From Gp6-AA40 sp035293405 (GTDB taxonomy: Bacteria > Acidobacteriota > Vicinamibacteria > Vicinamibacterales > UBA2999): 64,000 nucleotides of DNA. Below the pieces are notes generated by a model, which was not told the origin of the DNA, did not search any database, and saw only the letters and a program-made list of their open reading frames with translations. The stretch spans positions 81,977 through 145,976 of the forward strand of contig DATDOE010000079.1 of assembly GCA_035293405.1 (NCBI GenBank), written 5' to 3'. The position numbers and the translations under genes are program-made. This document shows, piece after piece, positions 1 to 9,167 of the stretch. How positions within the stretch are numbered: position 1 is the stretch's first letter; each line of letters opens with the position of its first letter.

Positions 1-177
1 AAGGCCGCGGTCCGGATTCCCCACATCCGCATTGGCGGCAAGCTCCGGTTTCGAAGATCAGACATCGACCAGTGGCTCACGCTGCTGACCGTCTCCAACC
101 TTGACACCCTCACCAAGATGAGGACCGCACTCGCAAAGAGGACCCATGGCCACGATTCACAAACGCAGGCTCCGTAG
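1..177 (+). CDS. Excisionase-like helix-turn-helix protein, C-terminal part (partial at window edge)
   Basis: The first frame is open from base 1 to a TAG at 175-177 (58 residues). It contains the typical end of a MerR/excisionase-family DNA-binding helix-turn-helix: a segment of the form RIPHIRIGGKLRF followed by RRSDIDQWL, in which the conserved arginines and the terminal D-x-W-L helix are present. Such proteins bind att-site DNA or act as small regulators beside integrases. The gene overlaps the integrase start by 32 bases, so the two are probably translationally coupled. The N-terminus lies outside the window. Family assignment is good; the role as recombination directionality factor is inferred from the neighbour. 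Confidence 0.75.
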   Translation, partial: KAAVRIPHIRIGGKLRFRRSDIDQWLTLLTVSNLDTLTKMRTALAKRTHGHDSQTQAP

Positions 178-1405
178 TGGCGAGCTGGTGTGGGAACTGA
201 CACACGGCACCGGCAAGGACCGCCAGCGGTTGGTGGCCGGCAAGACCCGCGAGGAGGCTCAAGCAGTACTCAACCAGTTCAATCGCCAACTCGCCCTTCA
301 CGGCGACGCCCCATCGGGAGACGACCTGGACAACGTCCTCGGTCGGTACACCGCCTTCCTCAAGACCAATCGCCGGTACGGGACACAGCGGCGGTACGTC
401 CGGGTCCTCCAGACCTTTCACGACTGCTATCTGCGTGCGCACCAGCCCCAGATCAAGACGTTGCGACAACTGCGGCCAGTGCACATCGAGGACTACAAGA
501 ACCGACGGATTGACGGATCGATCGTTGAGGTTGCCGACCCCGAGGTCGGCCGCCGGGAGACGGAGTTGCGCCAGAGCCTCCAGACCAGCTCACCGACTCA
601 CACCTGGCGGGATAACGCGCGATTCGGATGGCTGGGTCGCAAGAAACTGCGTCCAGCGGTCAGCCCTCGCACCGTCAACTACGAACTCCAGGTGCTGAGC
701 ACGTACTTCCGGTGGGCGATCACGCGCAACGTCCTGTTCATCAACCCCACGACCACGGTCGAACGGTTCCGGGTGTCCAAGCAGGCGCTGCCGAAGTTCC
801 TGACCTCCGAGCAACTCAAAAAGTTGTTCGCGGCCTGTAGCGAGCGAGAGCGCCGGCTGTTCATGACGATTCTGCTGACGGGCATGCGCCGGGGCGAGGC
901 CGTGCACCTCACATGGGCAGACGTCAACTTCGAGCTCGGGGTCATCTTCATTCAAGCCAAGCCGGAGTGGGACTGGAAGCCGAAGACCGACGAGCGGATT
1001 ATCCCGATCTCGCCGACCCTCAGCGAAGTGCTACAGCAACATCACGCGCTGCGGCGAAGCGACGGACTCGTCTTCCCCAACAAGGAAGGCAACCGCGACA
1101 TTCACATCCTGCCCAAACTCAAAAAGGTTGCCCGACGGGCTGGTCTGCCTCACGCAACCGTCCACGCCCTGCGCCACAGCTTCGGGGCGCACCTGCGCAT
1201 GGCGGGTGTGAGCCTCGCGGACATCGCCGACCTCATGGGGCACAAGGACCTGGCCACGACACAGATCTACGCCAAGGTCCAACAGGAGCATCTACGAAAG
1301 GAGGTGGCCAAACTCGCACCACTCGCACCCGACAACACACCCGAGGAGCGGACTGTTCGGCTCCTTCCCGAAAGCACACCAAAGGACAAAGACCAAGGTT
1401 CGTGA
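146..1405 (+). CDS. Tyrosine recombinase / phage-type integrase
   Basis: 419 residues, the usual size. Basic N-terminal arm (1-30), core-binding SAM-like domain (about 60-210) and catalytic domain (about 215-390). The catalytic residues are all visible: R248 in LTGMRRGE, H340-x-x-R343 in the HALRH motif, H366 in the MGHKD motif and the nucleophile Y375 in TTQIYAKV. It should catalyse site-specific integration/excision of a mobile element by a 3'-phosphotyrosine mechanism. It overlaps the upstream excisionase-like gene and is followed at 55 bases by a small coiled-coil gene ending in a terminator, so this looks like the end of a genomic island. No attachment site could be fixed. Confidence 0.95.
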   Translation: MATIHKRRLRSGELVWELTHGTGKDRQRLVAGKTREEAQAVLNQFNRQLALHGDAPSGDDLDNVLGRYTAFLKTNRRYGTQRRYVRVLQTFHDCYLRAHQPQIKTLRQLRPVHIEDYKNRRIDGSIVEVADPEVGRRETELRQSLQTSSPTHTWRDNARFGWLGRKKLRPAVSPRTVNYELQVLSTYFRWAITRNVLFINPTTTVERFRVSKQALPKFLTSEQLKKLFAACSERERRLFMTILLTGMRRGEAVHLTWADVNFELGVIFIQAKPEWDWKPKTDERIIPISPTLSEVLQQHHALRRSDGLVFPNKEGNRDIHILPKLKKVARRAGLPHATVHALRHSFGAHLRMAGVSLADIADLMGHKDLATTQIYAKVQQEHLRKEVAKLAPLAPDNTPEERTVRLLPESTPKDKDQGS

Positions 1406-1459
1406 TCGGTTCTTTTCATCGGAGGCGGAAGCACCGCCTCCCTCAAGGAGGAAAACACA

Positions 1460-1609
1460 ATGGCACGTTGGGAACCCCGTTCACCGAAGGAAACGCTGCA
1501 GTCGTCCCTGGACCGGCTCAAGAAGCGGATCCTGGGCAAGCAGACCGAAATCAAGGATCTGGAAACTCAGGCCAAGCAGGTCGAGGAGGCTCTCAAGGCG
1601 CTGAAATGA
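1460..1609 (+). CDS. Small coiled-coil protein (49 aa), downstream of integrase
   Basis: A 49-residue frame starting MARWEPRSPKETL, preceded by a strong ribosome binding site (AAGGAGG at 1445-1451, 8 bases from ATG). After residue 14 it is a continuous amphipathic helix rich in Lys, Glu, Gln and Leu with heptad-like spacing, so a short coiled coil is expected. It lies 54 bases after the integrase stop and just before a Rho-independent terminator, which supports expression as the last gene of the unit. Function unknown; an accessory of the integrase or a small regulator are both possible. Confidence 0.65.
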   Translation: MARWEPRSPKETLQSSLDRLKKRILGKQTEIKDLETQAKQVEEALKALK

Positions 1610-1629
1610 AGCGCCACAAGACAAAGACA

Positions 1630-1668
1630 CCGCGTCTCTCGCAATGAGAGGCGCGGCGTTTTCTTTTT
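1630..1668 (+). terminator. Rho-independent terminator after the integrase unit
   Basis: An 11-base arm CCGCGTCTCTC pairs with GAGAGGCGCGG across a five-base loop, with a single G-U pair. It is followed by a T-rich run (GTTTTCTTTTT). It lies 20 bases after the small coiled-coil gene on the plus strand and also separates that unit from the convergent M23 peptidase gene. Confidence 0.85.
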
Positions 1669-1689
1669 GCTCTGGCGAGCGACGTGACC

Positions 1690-4600
1690 CTACTGGACCT
1701 TGAAAATCCTGGGGGGCGAGTTGAGATCGTGGATGTAGACAGCTCCATCGGGTCCGACAGCAACACCGCAGCTGGAAGGCTGGCTGCAGACACCAATCGT
1801 ATCAATGGCCTTGACCACCGCACCAAGTTGAACGTCAACTCCAAAGAGCTTGGCTATGCCGAACTCGTCTCGATCAAAGCCAAACAAGTAGACGATGTTC
1901 CCGTAGATACCTCGAACTGGACTGCCGACATCCCAGTTCGGCGAGACCTGGGTGTTGCGCCAGTGGTCGCCATTCAATCGGATTCCCAGCAGGTCGTTAT
2001 TCAGTCCGGTGGGCGGTTGGCCAGCCGCCGTGTCGCTAGCGACGACGGTGTCGGCAAGCACGGTCATCGGTGCGAGATTTTGCCGACTGACATCGGGGTT
2101 GGTGAACACAATGTGCGACCCGCAGTCTGGAGTGTGAGAAGTTAGCACTTGGCCCGACGAGGTAAAGACCGCAGAGTTGTCATGGACAACGGCACCGCGG
2201 AACGGTTCACCACTGAGCACCGCCTGGCAGACGGGCACAGGGTCAACGCCAGGAGTGGCTCCGCCTCCTGTCTCACGGTCAAACCTTTCAAAGAGGGCGG
2301 GCCCGACGCGGTAGATCGCCCTCTCGGGCCCCAGGAACAGATTCCCAAGGCTGAGACCCTTTGCAGACCACAGCGGTTGTCCGGAGGCTGTGACAGCCGT
2401 AAAGTACTGAAAGCATGAATTGAAGCATGCTCCGAAGGTGTTCAGGCCGCCAAAGACTTGCCCAGTGGGCATGTCGATCATCGTGTTGGAATTGAACCAG
2501 CTATTGCTGTCATCGTTGAACGTAATTGGCCATCCAATGGACATCTGCCCGTTGGATTCAAACGCGAACAGCTTGTTACGAACCGCTTGGAAGTACACGC
2601 GATCGGCCGGGCCGAGCGCTAACCGACGGGGCGCCAGAACATCGCCCTCGGCCTGCGCGATCCAGCCCGCGGTGGGATTGCCCGGCACGATCTTCTGAAG
2701 AGCCGATCCACAAAACCCAAAGCCGCAGGAGACGCCGAACATTTGGCGCACGACGTATAGCGCGCCGGTGCTGTCGACCACGGCCTGGCCGAAGATCACG
2801 CCGGGCGTGCTGTTCTGGTGGAACAGCGTGGGGAGCGCTCCCACGCGCGGGCCCCCTCGCAACTCGACTCGCAACGCAGTCGGATTCCCGACGCAGGCGC
2901 CACAGTTTTGGTTCTCGGTGACAAAGTCGAGCGTGTTCACGCCGGGACGGAAACCGGAGGCGATGATGAACTGACTGAACGTCCCAAACTGTTCTGTATG
3001 AAAGCCAGTTGACACACCATTCAGCAGGATATCGACTCCGACGTCGTCCACTATCCACCGTCCACTCACTCGTGCGACGGCAGCTTCGGCTTCAGACACA
3101 ACAAAACCGAGGCGGTAGATGTACTGACCCCCCAAGTGCGTGGTGGCGTTGACCGGCAGAATGAACGACGAGACGGCGTCTCCTGAGGACGCGTATGGCT
3201 GGCAAACGCCTACTGGGCAGGTGGGACCGGAAACCAACGCATAGTAAGGCTCCGGCTGCCCAGATCCGCCAGTGCCTGTGTTGGGCAGTTGGGTTAACGT
3301 CGGCAGGGAAGCCGTGGAGATCGCACGGCCCACAACCTCCACCCGAAGGGCCACCGGGTTTAGCGGGCAGGATGCGCAGTCCTGATTCGCGACGACGAAA
3401 TCTAGTGTGTTGAGACCAGGCCTGAAGCCGCCACCGACAACGAAGGGACTGTAGATGAAAGTCTGCGTCGTGCGCTGCCCCGTGGACACCCCGTTAATCA
3501 GGACGTCGGTCCCTGTATCGTCAGTAGCCCAGCGGCCTGTGATGATCGCGGTCTGAGCCTCTACGTCAGTCAAGGAAAAGGTCAAGCGAAAGACATACTG
3601 GCCGGCTGGATCGACGGCTGGCGTTCCGCCAATCGGTCGTATCCATTTTGAGACCGCATCGTTCCCGGCATTCGGCGCCGAGAGCACCTGGCAGCTTCCC
3701 GTAGGACAAGTCGGGCCGGAATGAAGCGTCCAGTGGTTGTCAACTGAACCCTCAGGACTCAGGCCGGTATTGCGTAGGCCCGAGAGGACCGGCGGTTCAG
3801 TGGCTAGTGGTTGTTGTACAACGACAGTCCCGGAGGTGGAAGGCGATCCTCCCGGAATGTCGATCCTTAACGTCACCAGCGTCGTACTTCCGGCCGCGAA
3901 AGCATGTGTAATCGAGGCTTGGTAGGGAATCTCACCAACTCCGTCAATCATCCAGTGGCGACCTAGAATCGGCACGCCCTGACCCGGATCGCTTGTGTCG
4001 GCAAAGGTCACCGATACCGGCCCGCTCGGATCAGCCTGCAGTTGAAGTGGAACATTATCAGTCGTCGTCAGACCGCCGCTGCTCATCGTGAAGTGAGGCG
4101 TGGGCGTGGAAATGCCAGCGACACCTCCCCACACAATCGAGTATGTGTCGCGAAACACAATGCCTCGCGTGAGGTTGTTGCTGTCGCACCCCAGGGTACC
4201 TATAGTTCCGCACGCGCGATGAACTGCGGGGCTGCCGCCTCTAATGTCGAACCCGTACGTCCAGCCCCCATCGACCCCGTTGACCAGTTCAAGACCGACA
4301 ACGTTCGGTAAGCCCACTCGGAGATAACTGGAGAGTTCGAACGTCTCCTTCCCGAAATAGTTGACGGTACCAACAAGGGACTCATTGACGGTGACCCGCA
4401 TCACATCGTCACCATCAAATACGTCGACAAAAAGCCGCCCCGACGCGTGAATGCTGGGATGAACACGAACACTCACCAAATTTGACTGCCCCCCATTCGG
4501 GTCCTCAAAGCGCAGAGCGTACGTGCCTTCGTCAAGCAACCGAACACGAACAAGTGCGTCGCTGGCACTATTTATCGTGATCGCAGTGGCTCCTACAGTA

Positions 4601-5319
4601 ACCGTCGTTCTATCAGGCAGAGTTACAAGCGCTCTCAGGCTGGGTCTCAAACCGACCCCACGCACTGTGAGTTGTTGTTCCTCTTCACTGACTACGGGCA
4701 GTGGCTCAACGCTGTCAATTCGTAGGCGTGGAGTGGTTCCTAGAAAGACCGACGGGTCCAAGTAATTCGCGAATGTGTCAGACGAACACAATGAACTCGG
4801 CAAGTAGCCGCAACCATCGCTATTGATGATCTTCACCTCGAAGTGGAGATGAAGGCCGGTGACACCGCTCACACGGCCGGTATTGCCGACTTCCCCAATC
4901 GGCTGACCTGCAAATACCCAGTCCTCCTCGTCCACGAGAAGACTGCCGACTTCCATGTGCGCGTACTGAGAATAGATGCGTAGACCTGACGGTAGCAGGT
5001 GCTCAATTCGCACCATGTAACCCCAACCTGTTTTGTCGGTGCTTTCTTGCTTCCTTACGACTCGTCCGGCAGCAATGGCGCGAACCTCACCCCCACCACG
5101 TCCATTCGCAACGTCGATCCCAGTATGACCATCCTCGCGAAATCGAGTAGATATCTGGTATCTATCTTGGCCGCCGTTGAACGTTTGCAGGAACGTCGCG
5201 TCGCCTACTGGCGCAACAGTGTCAGGGATCAATGGGGTCTGCGAGAAGGCAGAGTTCGCGGAGAGTCCCGCAAGACCTACCGTTACCCACAAGGCGCAAA
5301 CCAATTGGCTCTTAGACAT
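1690..5319 (-). CDS. Secreted M23-family metallopeptidase with repeated jelly-roll-like domains and C-terminal propeller-like region
   Basis: 1209 residues with a signal peptide (cleavage near residue 27). The LytM/M23 peptidase domain (about 40-165) keeps the zinc and catalytic residues: H65 and D69 in HTGIDVA, H121 in YAHM, and H157/H159 in LHLHFEV. Next come Ig-like segments, then two clearly homologous repeats (about 505-665 and 675-825), each with a TCPxGxCQ opening, a DDxGxDxLxNGVSTG motif and a GFRPGxNTLDFVxxNQxC motif. The last 350 residues resemble PQQ/beta-propeller sequence. The protein probably cleaves peptidoglycan or a surface peptide outside the cytoplasm. It follows the 279-residue gene by 40 bases and both start MSK, so they probably share a transcript. 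Confidence 0.85.
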   Translation of the reverse strand: MSKSQLVCALWVTVGLAGLSANSAFSQTPLIPDTVAPVGDATFLQTFNGGQDRYQISTRFREDGHTGIDVANGRGGGEVRAIAAGRVVRKQESTDKTGWGYMVRIEHLLPSGLRIYSQYAHMEVGSLLVDEEDWVFAGQPIGEVGNTGRVSGVTGLHLHFEVKIINSDGCGYLPSSLCSSDTFANYLDPSVFLGTTPRLRIDSVEPLPVVSEEEQQLTVRGVGLRPSLRALVTLPDRTTVTVGATAITINSASDALVRVRLLDEGTYALRFEDPNGGQSNLVSVRVHPSIHASGRLFVDVFDGDDVMRVTVNESLVGTVNYFGKETFELSSYLRVGLPNVVGLELVNGVDGGWTYGFDIRGGSPAVHRACGTIGTLGCDSNNLTRGIVFRDTYSIVWGGVAGISTPTPHFTMSSGGLTTTDNVPLQLQADPSGPVSVTFADTSDPGQGVPILGRHWMIDGVGEIPYQASITHAFAAGSTTLVTLRIDIPGGSPSTSGTVVVQQPLATEPPVLSGLRNTGLSPEGSVDNHWTLHSGPTCPTGSCQVLSAPNAGNDAVSKWIRPIGGTPAVDPAGQYVFRLTFSLTDVEAQTAIITGRWATDDTGTDVLINGVSTGQRTTQTFIYSPFVVGGGFRPGLNTLDFVVANQDCASCPLNPVALRVEVVGRAISTASLPTLTQLPNTGTGGSGQPEPYYALVSGPTCPVGVCQPYASSGDAVSSFILPVNATTHLGGQYIYRLGFVVSEAEAAVARVSGRWIVDDVGVDILLNGVSTGFHTEQFGTFSQFIIASGFRPGVNTLDFVTENQNCGACVGNPTALRVELRGGPRVGALPTLFHQNSTPGVIFGQAVVDSTGALYVVRQMFGVSCGFGFCGSALQKIVPGNPTAGWIAQAEGDVLAPRRLALGPADRVYFQAVRNKLFAFESNGQMSIGWPITFNDDSNSWFNSNTMIDMPTGQVFGGLNTFGACFNSCFQYFTAVTASGQPLWSAKGLSLGNLFLGPERAIYRVGPALFERFDRETGGGATPGVDPVPVCQAVLSGEPFRGAVVHDNSAVFTSSGQVLTSHTPDCGSHIVFTNPDVSRQNLAPMTVLADTVVASDTAAGQPPTGLNNDLLGIRLNGDHWRNTQVSPNWDVGSPVRGIYGNIVYLFGFDRDEFGIAKLFGVDVQLGAVVKAIDTIGVCSQPSSCGVAVGPDGAVYIHDLNSPPRIFKVQ

Positions 5320-5359
5320 CCTCAGCTTCCGTGAACTCGAGCCGACTCAGCAGAAGCTG

Positions 5360-6199
5360 CTACGGCTCAATTGAGAGAGTTGATATGAAGCGATCAAAGA
5401 CCATTCGTGCACCGGGTGCGGTGTCCTCGGGATAGAACGTAACAACCACCACAACATCACCACTCGAGACGAACACGGCGTCGATCGGGTTGTGGGGTAT
5501 CGTCGATTCCCAATCGGCGAACCGGATTGCTGGTTTCCCGTCGACCATAGGCGTAGTTCGGACCTTGTAGTCGCCGAACCAATCCCCGTGGTTGTCTCGA
5601 ATGAAGGAGTCCAGCGGTACGAGTGTCTCGTTCGCCCGGATGGCCACCAGAATGTTTGCCGGCGGGCTCTCTGGGTCGTCCCGCAATTGTCGCAGCGTTG
5701 GACTGGACAGTCCGAGAACCCCGTCATTGTTTTCGATACTCCATTCAGGAGGCAGAGCAAAGGCAACGGGCGATTCCGTATCGACGTAGTGACTCCACAC
5801 GGCGAGTTCGATGCTCGAAGATTGCACTCGTTGTAGGACGCCCTTAAATGCCGCAGAGACTCGATAAAACGCCTGCCCCACAGCCGGCCGATTGACAGTC
5901 GCTCGCAGGCTAAAAACCTTGTCGCCCGCCTTCAGATCCCCGCTGGAGCCGTCATCACGCATCACACCAATGATCGCGATCGTCTTGCCAGCTGCATCCA
6001 CGTTCAGGAGGTTGACGCCGGTCGGGATCACGGATGAATCCGCAATCTGTGCTGTGAAGAGAACCGGAGTAGCGGTATCGACAACCACATAGGCCGGTGT
6101 CGCCGCGACCGTGCCGATCGATGGCGCTGCCGTCAGCCAAGCTGCTCCGGTGGAGAAGAGCAGTACCGTAAGCCCCGCAATGACCCATTTCTTAGACAT
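5360..6199 (-). CDS. Secreted protein, choice-of-anchor-X-like domain, unknown function
   Basis: 279 residues with an N-terminal signal peptide (about 1-25, MSKKWVIAGLTVLLFSTGAA). Residues about 30-110 form an extracellular beta domain with the sequence GVMRDDGSSGDLKAGDKVFS, which resembles the Asp/Gly-rich loop of choice-of-anchor-X type domains. The C-terminal half (about 140-279) is unassigned and resembles a cell-surface or lipoprotein accessory domain. It lies immediately upstream of the M23 protein on the same strand, which suggests co-export. No catalytic motif is visible. Confidence 0.7.
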   Translation of the reverse strand: MSKKWVIAGLTVLLFSTGAAWLTAAPSIGTVAATPAYVVVDTATPVLFTAQIADSSVIPTGVNLLNVDAAGKTIAIIGVMRDDGSSGDLKAGDKVFSLRATVNRPAVGQAFYRVSAAFKGVLQRVQSSSIELAVWSHYVDTESPVAFALPPEWSIENNDGVLGLSSPTLRQLRDDPESPPANILVAIRANETLVPLDSFIRDNHGDWFGDYKVRTTPMVDGKPAIRFADWESTIPHNPIDAVFVSSGDVVVVVTFYPEDTAPGARMVFDRFISTLSIEP

Positions 6200-6257
6200 A
6201 ACGTTTGCAGTTAATGTGTGCCTTCAGTGTAGAAACCGAAAATGGGGCTGTCGAGAC

Positions 6258-6875
6258 TCAGTTATCCACAACCTTGCGTCGCAGCCGGGCAAAGCCCACA
6301 TACATGCCCGCACCGAGTAGAACCAGGCTCAACGTTGCAGGCTCCGGCACCGACGTGGGTCTCCCTGTGTCGTACGTGAGGTCGTCGAGCGTAAACGAGC
6401 CGCCAAACGCGTCACCGCTGATGGTGACGTAGGAGATGCCGCTAAACGCAAGGCTCAGGAATTCGTTGGAAGCACTTCCAGGGTCGCCCGAGAGCGCCAG
6501 GTTGGACGAAAAGGCGGACGACGTCGCGTCGAGAAGGTTGTCAGACGCGCCGAACGCTCTCATGACGAGCGGCGTCAGATAGTTGAAATATCCACCGATG
6601 CTGAACATGGGTGCGGCGAAGTCGATCCGCATCGGCCCACCGTTGTCAAACACCGCGTTGAGGCCTGACACCTGCGGAAACTCAAGTTCGTTGAGTGAGA
6701 TGCCAGCGGTCAGAATCATCGTATTTGAAAACGTCAGACCACTCAGTTGGGTCGTGAGATCGTCACCGTCGGCAAACGCCTCGAAGTCGATGACGATGGG
6801 AGCGGCTCGAAGCGTGGACGGAACCAAGGCGAGCGCCGCGATCAGGACGAAGAGACGGGTGGCTCCACGGAACAT
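6258..6875 (-). CDS. PEP-CTERM sorting-domain protein
   Basis: 205 residues. The start at 6875 is chosen because it has a GGAGG ribosome binding site and begins a proper signal peptide (MFRGATRLFVLIAALALV). The middle is a beta-sandwich-like domain beginning IVIDFEAFADGDDL. The C-terminus has the exosortase recognition pattern: VPEPATLSL, a hydrophobic helix, and a terminal RLRRKVVDN basic patch. Exosortase substrates are exported, cut at the PEP motif and usually anchored or incorporated in exopolysaccharide. No exosortase gene is present in this window. Confidence 0.85.
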   Translation of the reverse strand: MFRGATRLFVLIAALALVPSTLRAAPIVIDFEAFADGDDLTTQLSGLTFSNTMILTAGISLNELEFPQVSGLNAVFDNGGPMRIDFAAPMFSIGGYFNYLTPLVMRAFGASDNLLDATSSAFSSNLALSGDPGSASNEFLSLAFSGISYVTISGDAFGGSFTLDDLTYDTGRPTSVPEPATLSLVLLGAGMYVGFARLRRKVVDN

Positions 6876-7163
6876 CGGTGCAACCTCCGTAATAGTGTGG
6901 CGGTAAGGCAGGCAGGCTACGTGCGCGGAGTCATGCCCGTCAAGCCGATTCTGTCTCTTTGAGGCCATCAATCCCTCTCGTGGACCCCTGGTCGAGACAA
7001 GTCTGACGTTAGGTAACCTTTTGACCCTGCCCATGGTGGCTATGCTCGCAATCGTGGGCGACACGCCGCTCGCGTGGGTCGTAATTGGATTAGTCGTCGC
7101 GCGACCAAGTTTTTCCGGTGTCGTGGTCCGGAGTGCATCTGGTGTTAAGGTGCGACCCACCAG

Positions 7164-7730
7164 ATGGCGACCGGAGACGACGATCTCGTCGCCCGCATTC
7201 GGGCTGGAGATGAAGACGCCGCAAGTCTCTTCGATGAACGGTTTCGCGCAAGGATTGAACGGATCGCCAGACACCGCGGCGTACCTTCGGCTGACTGTCC
7301 GGACATCGCTCAACTGGTGTTGACGGACGCCATCCGTCAGATTCAAGGTGGTCTCTTTCGTGGCGCAGCCAGTCTCACGACGTGGCTGTACCCCATCATC
7401 AGCGGCAAGATCGCGGACTATCGTCGCCGGCAACCGCGTGCCGAGCTCGTGCCTCTCGAATCCCTCGCCTCCGACAACGCCGCGCTGTTGACCAAACCGT
7501 CGAGTGACGATGTGGTCTGGGTGCGGCAAGCGTTGGCCCGGCTCTCGGCCGAGGAGCAATTGTTGTTGTTCCTCCACGATCGGCAGCGGCACACCTTGCA
7601 GGAGATCGGACGACTACTGAGACTGAAGAAGTCCGCCGTCGGTGAGCGGCTGGCACACGCGCGGGAGCACTTTCGGCAGGCGTTGCGTGACGGCGGAAAT
7701 CCTCCGCCTTCCAAGCGACTAAAGGATTGA
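7164..7730 (+). CDS. ECF-type RNA polymerase sigma factor
   Basis: 188 residues. Region 2 spans about 8-85 (IRAGDEDAASLFDERF, then ASLTTWLYPIISGKIADYRRR, which matches the -10 recognition helix). Region 4 spans about 115-175 (LARLSAEEQLLLFLHDRQRHTLQEIGRLL, then LKKSAVGERLAHARE as the -35 recognition helix). It directs RNA polymerase to alternative promoters. The next gene starts four bases downstream and carries an anti-sigma zinc finger, so this is a sigma/anti-sigma pair. Confidence 0.9.
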   Translation: MATGDDDLVARIRAGDEDAASLFDERFRARIERIARHRGVPSADCPDIAQLVLTDAIRQIQGGLFRGAASLTTWLYPIISGKIADYRRRQPRAELVPLESLASDNAALLTKPSSDDVVWVRQALARLSAEEQLLLFLHDRQRHTLQEIGRLLRLKKSAVGERLAHAREHFRQALRDGGNPPPSKRLKD

Positions 7731-7734
7731 ATCG

Positions 7735-8757
7735 ATGCCCTCGGTTCCGATGAATACCTGCACGGACGCCACTCTTGGCCAGGCCCTAACCCCGTACTGC
7801 TTTGGCGACCTGACCGATGCTGAACGGGAGACGGTCGAGCAGCATCTGCTCGAGTGCGATGCGTGCTGGAGTGAACTGGCGCGCCTGGAGCAAGCGGTTC
7901 GAGCCCTGCGGCTCGACGACACGCTGCAGCCCACGGTCCCACCGCAAGAAATCGTGTCGCTGATGGGGCTCTCAAGTCGGCTACATCGGCTGTGGGGTGG
8001 CCATCAGGGGTTCGCCCTGGCGAGTGCGGCAGGATTGGGCCTGCTCTTCGCGGTGCCCGTTGTTGTGGAAATCGCCTACGACTTCGACCGATTCGGCGCA
8101 CTCGCACTGCGATTGGGCGCGGCAACATGGGTGTGGGTCTTCACGATGACCCTCGGCATCTTGTGGTTCGACGTGCGGATGGTGAGAGCAGGACGTTCGA
8201 GCGCTGGACGTGTCGTGTTGGCGCTGGGTGTCGCCACCCTCCTCCTGTGCGCGGTGCTCTTGCCGTTCTTGCCTAGTGCGTCGAGTGTACGGGCGACGTT
8301 TGAGACTTACCCGGTGCAGCTGGGGTATCTCAAGAGCGTGTTCTATGCGTGGATGGTGGCTCCGGTGTTTGTCTTTCTGCCTTTTCACTTCGTGGTCTGT
8401 GCGCAGCGTGAACTGGTGAGCGGCCGCTACGTGCCACTCCTGGCATTGCTCACGCGAGACGGCAGGGGCCTACCACCCCGCGGGGCGTTCTACCCCAGGG
8501 TGTGGGCACTCGCCATTTACCTCGCCGTCATCGTGGGACTGAACTATTTCGGCGTGAATCACTTGTTCGAGAGTCTCGAAGCCGGTACGTACCGTACGCT
8601 CTTCATGGGCTTGGTGCTGTTCCGGGTCTCGATATGGATTGGACTCGCGGTGCTGGGCCTGTGGTGGTATGCGAGCGCCTTGACCGAACTCAAAAGGGAA
8701 GCGCTCGCTTTGCAGACACTCTCGGGTTCGTTCGCGTCCGGTCGGCCACCGACCTGA
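7735..8757 (+). CDS. Zinc-finger anti-sigma factor, polytopic membrane protein
   Basis: 340 residues, with AAAGGA eight bases before the ATG. The N-terminus carries the zf-HC2 anti-sigma motif H-x3-C-x2-C (HLLECDACW) with an upstream cysteine, which normally binds Zn and sequesters the cognate ECF sigma factor. About six hydrophobic segments follow (residues 95-330), so the protein is polytopic, unlike the usual single-span anti-sigma. It starts four bases after the sigma gene. It probably transduces an envelope signal to that sigma factor. The membrane domain is not assigned to a known sensor family. Confidence 0.8.
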   Translation: MPSVPMNTCTDATLGQALTPYCFGDLTDAERETVEQHLLECDACWSELARLEQAVRALRLDDTLQPTVPPQEIVSLMGLSSRLHRLWGGHQGFALASAAGLGLLFAVPVVVEIAYDFDRFGALALRLGAATWVWVFTMTLGILWFDVRMVRAGRSSAGRVVLALGVATLLLCAVLLPFLPSASSVRATFETYPVQLGYLKSVFYAWMVAPVFVFLPFHFVVCAQRELVSGRYVPLLALLTRDGRGLPPRGAFYPRVWALAIYLAVIVGLNYFGVNHLFESLEAGTYRTLFMGLVLFRVSIWIGLAVLGLWWYASALTELKREALALQTLSGSFASGRPPT

Positions 8758-8772
8758 GAGCCGTTGCGGCGT

Positions 8773-8802
8773 GCCGCGTGCCTCGCCGTCGAAACACGCG
8801 GC
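8773..8802. terminator. Bidirectional terminator-like hairpin between convergent genes
   Basis: GCCGCGTG (8773-8780) and CACGCGGC (8795-8802) form a perfect 8-base stem with a 14-base loop. It sits between the convergent ends of the anti-sigma gene and the small basic protein gene. There is no long T run. Confidence 0.5.
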
Positions 8803-8821
8803 GCGTCAGGCTCGGGTTGAC

Positions 8822-9067
8822 TTACTTACCCTGAGCCTTGCGCCGGGCGGCCCAGTACTTCTTCATGCGCTGGCTCACAGCTTTCTTCTGCGCCGCAGAC
8901 ATCGACTTCCGACGACGGGTGGCGGCACCTGAGGCCCGCGCCCCTCGGCCACCCTGCCCCCGTAAGTCTGGAAAGGCCCGATAGATCTCGGACAGTTCAG
9001 CCGTGAGTTCCTTGGCTCGCGCTTCCGCTCCCCGCCGTGCATATTCTTTCAAGTTGAACTTCGCCAA
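8822..9067 (-). CDS. Small basic protein of unknown function (81 aa, TTG start)
   Basis: 81 residues starting at a TTG with GGGAGGG seven bases upstream; no in-frame ATG fits better. Two parts are visible: an N-terminal helix (FNLKEYARRGAEARAKELTAE) and a highly basic C-terminal tail containing RRRKSMSAAQKKAVSQRM. This tail resembles small DNA-binding or H1-like proteins, but no named family is recognised. It is transcribed away from the IS110 element and may predate it. Confidence 0.6.
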   Translation of the reverse strand: MAKFNLKEYARRGAEARAKELTAELSEIYRAFPDLRGQGGRGARASGAATRRRKSMSAAQKKAVSQRMKKYWAARRKAQGK

Positions 9068-9167
9068 AATGACACCCTCCCGAGCCCTGCAGAGGCTCGC
9101 CCCTTCGCGGCTCAGGCGAGCGGACGCCTCTGCGATAAGACAGTTATTGAACCCACGAAATATATCA

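Noticed and set aside
6876..7592. N-terminal extension of the PEP-CTERM gene
   Set aside because: The open frame continues upstream to 7592, but the sequence before 6875 overlaps the opposite-strand sigma factor and is not protein-like; the GGAGG site and signal peptide fix the start at 6875.
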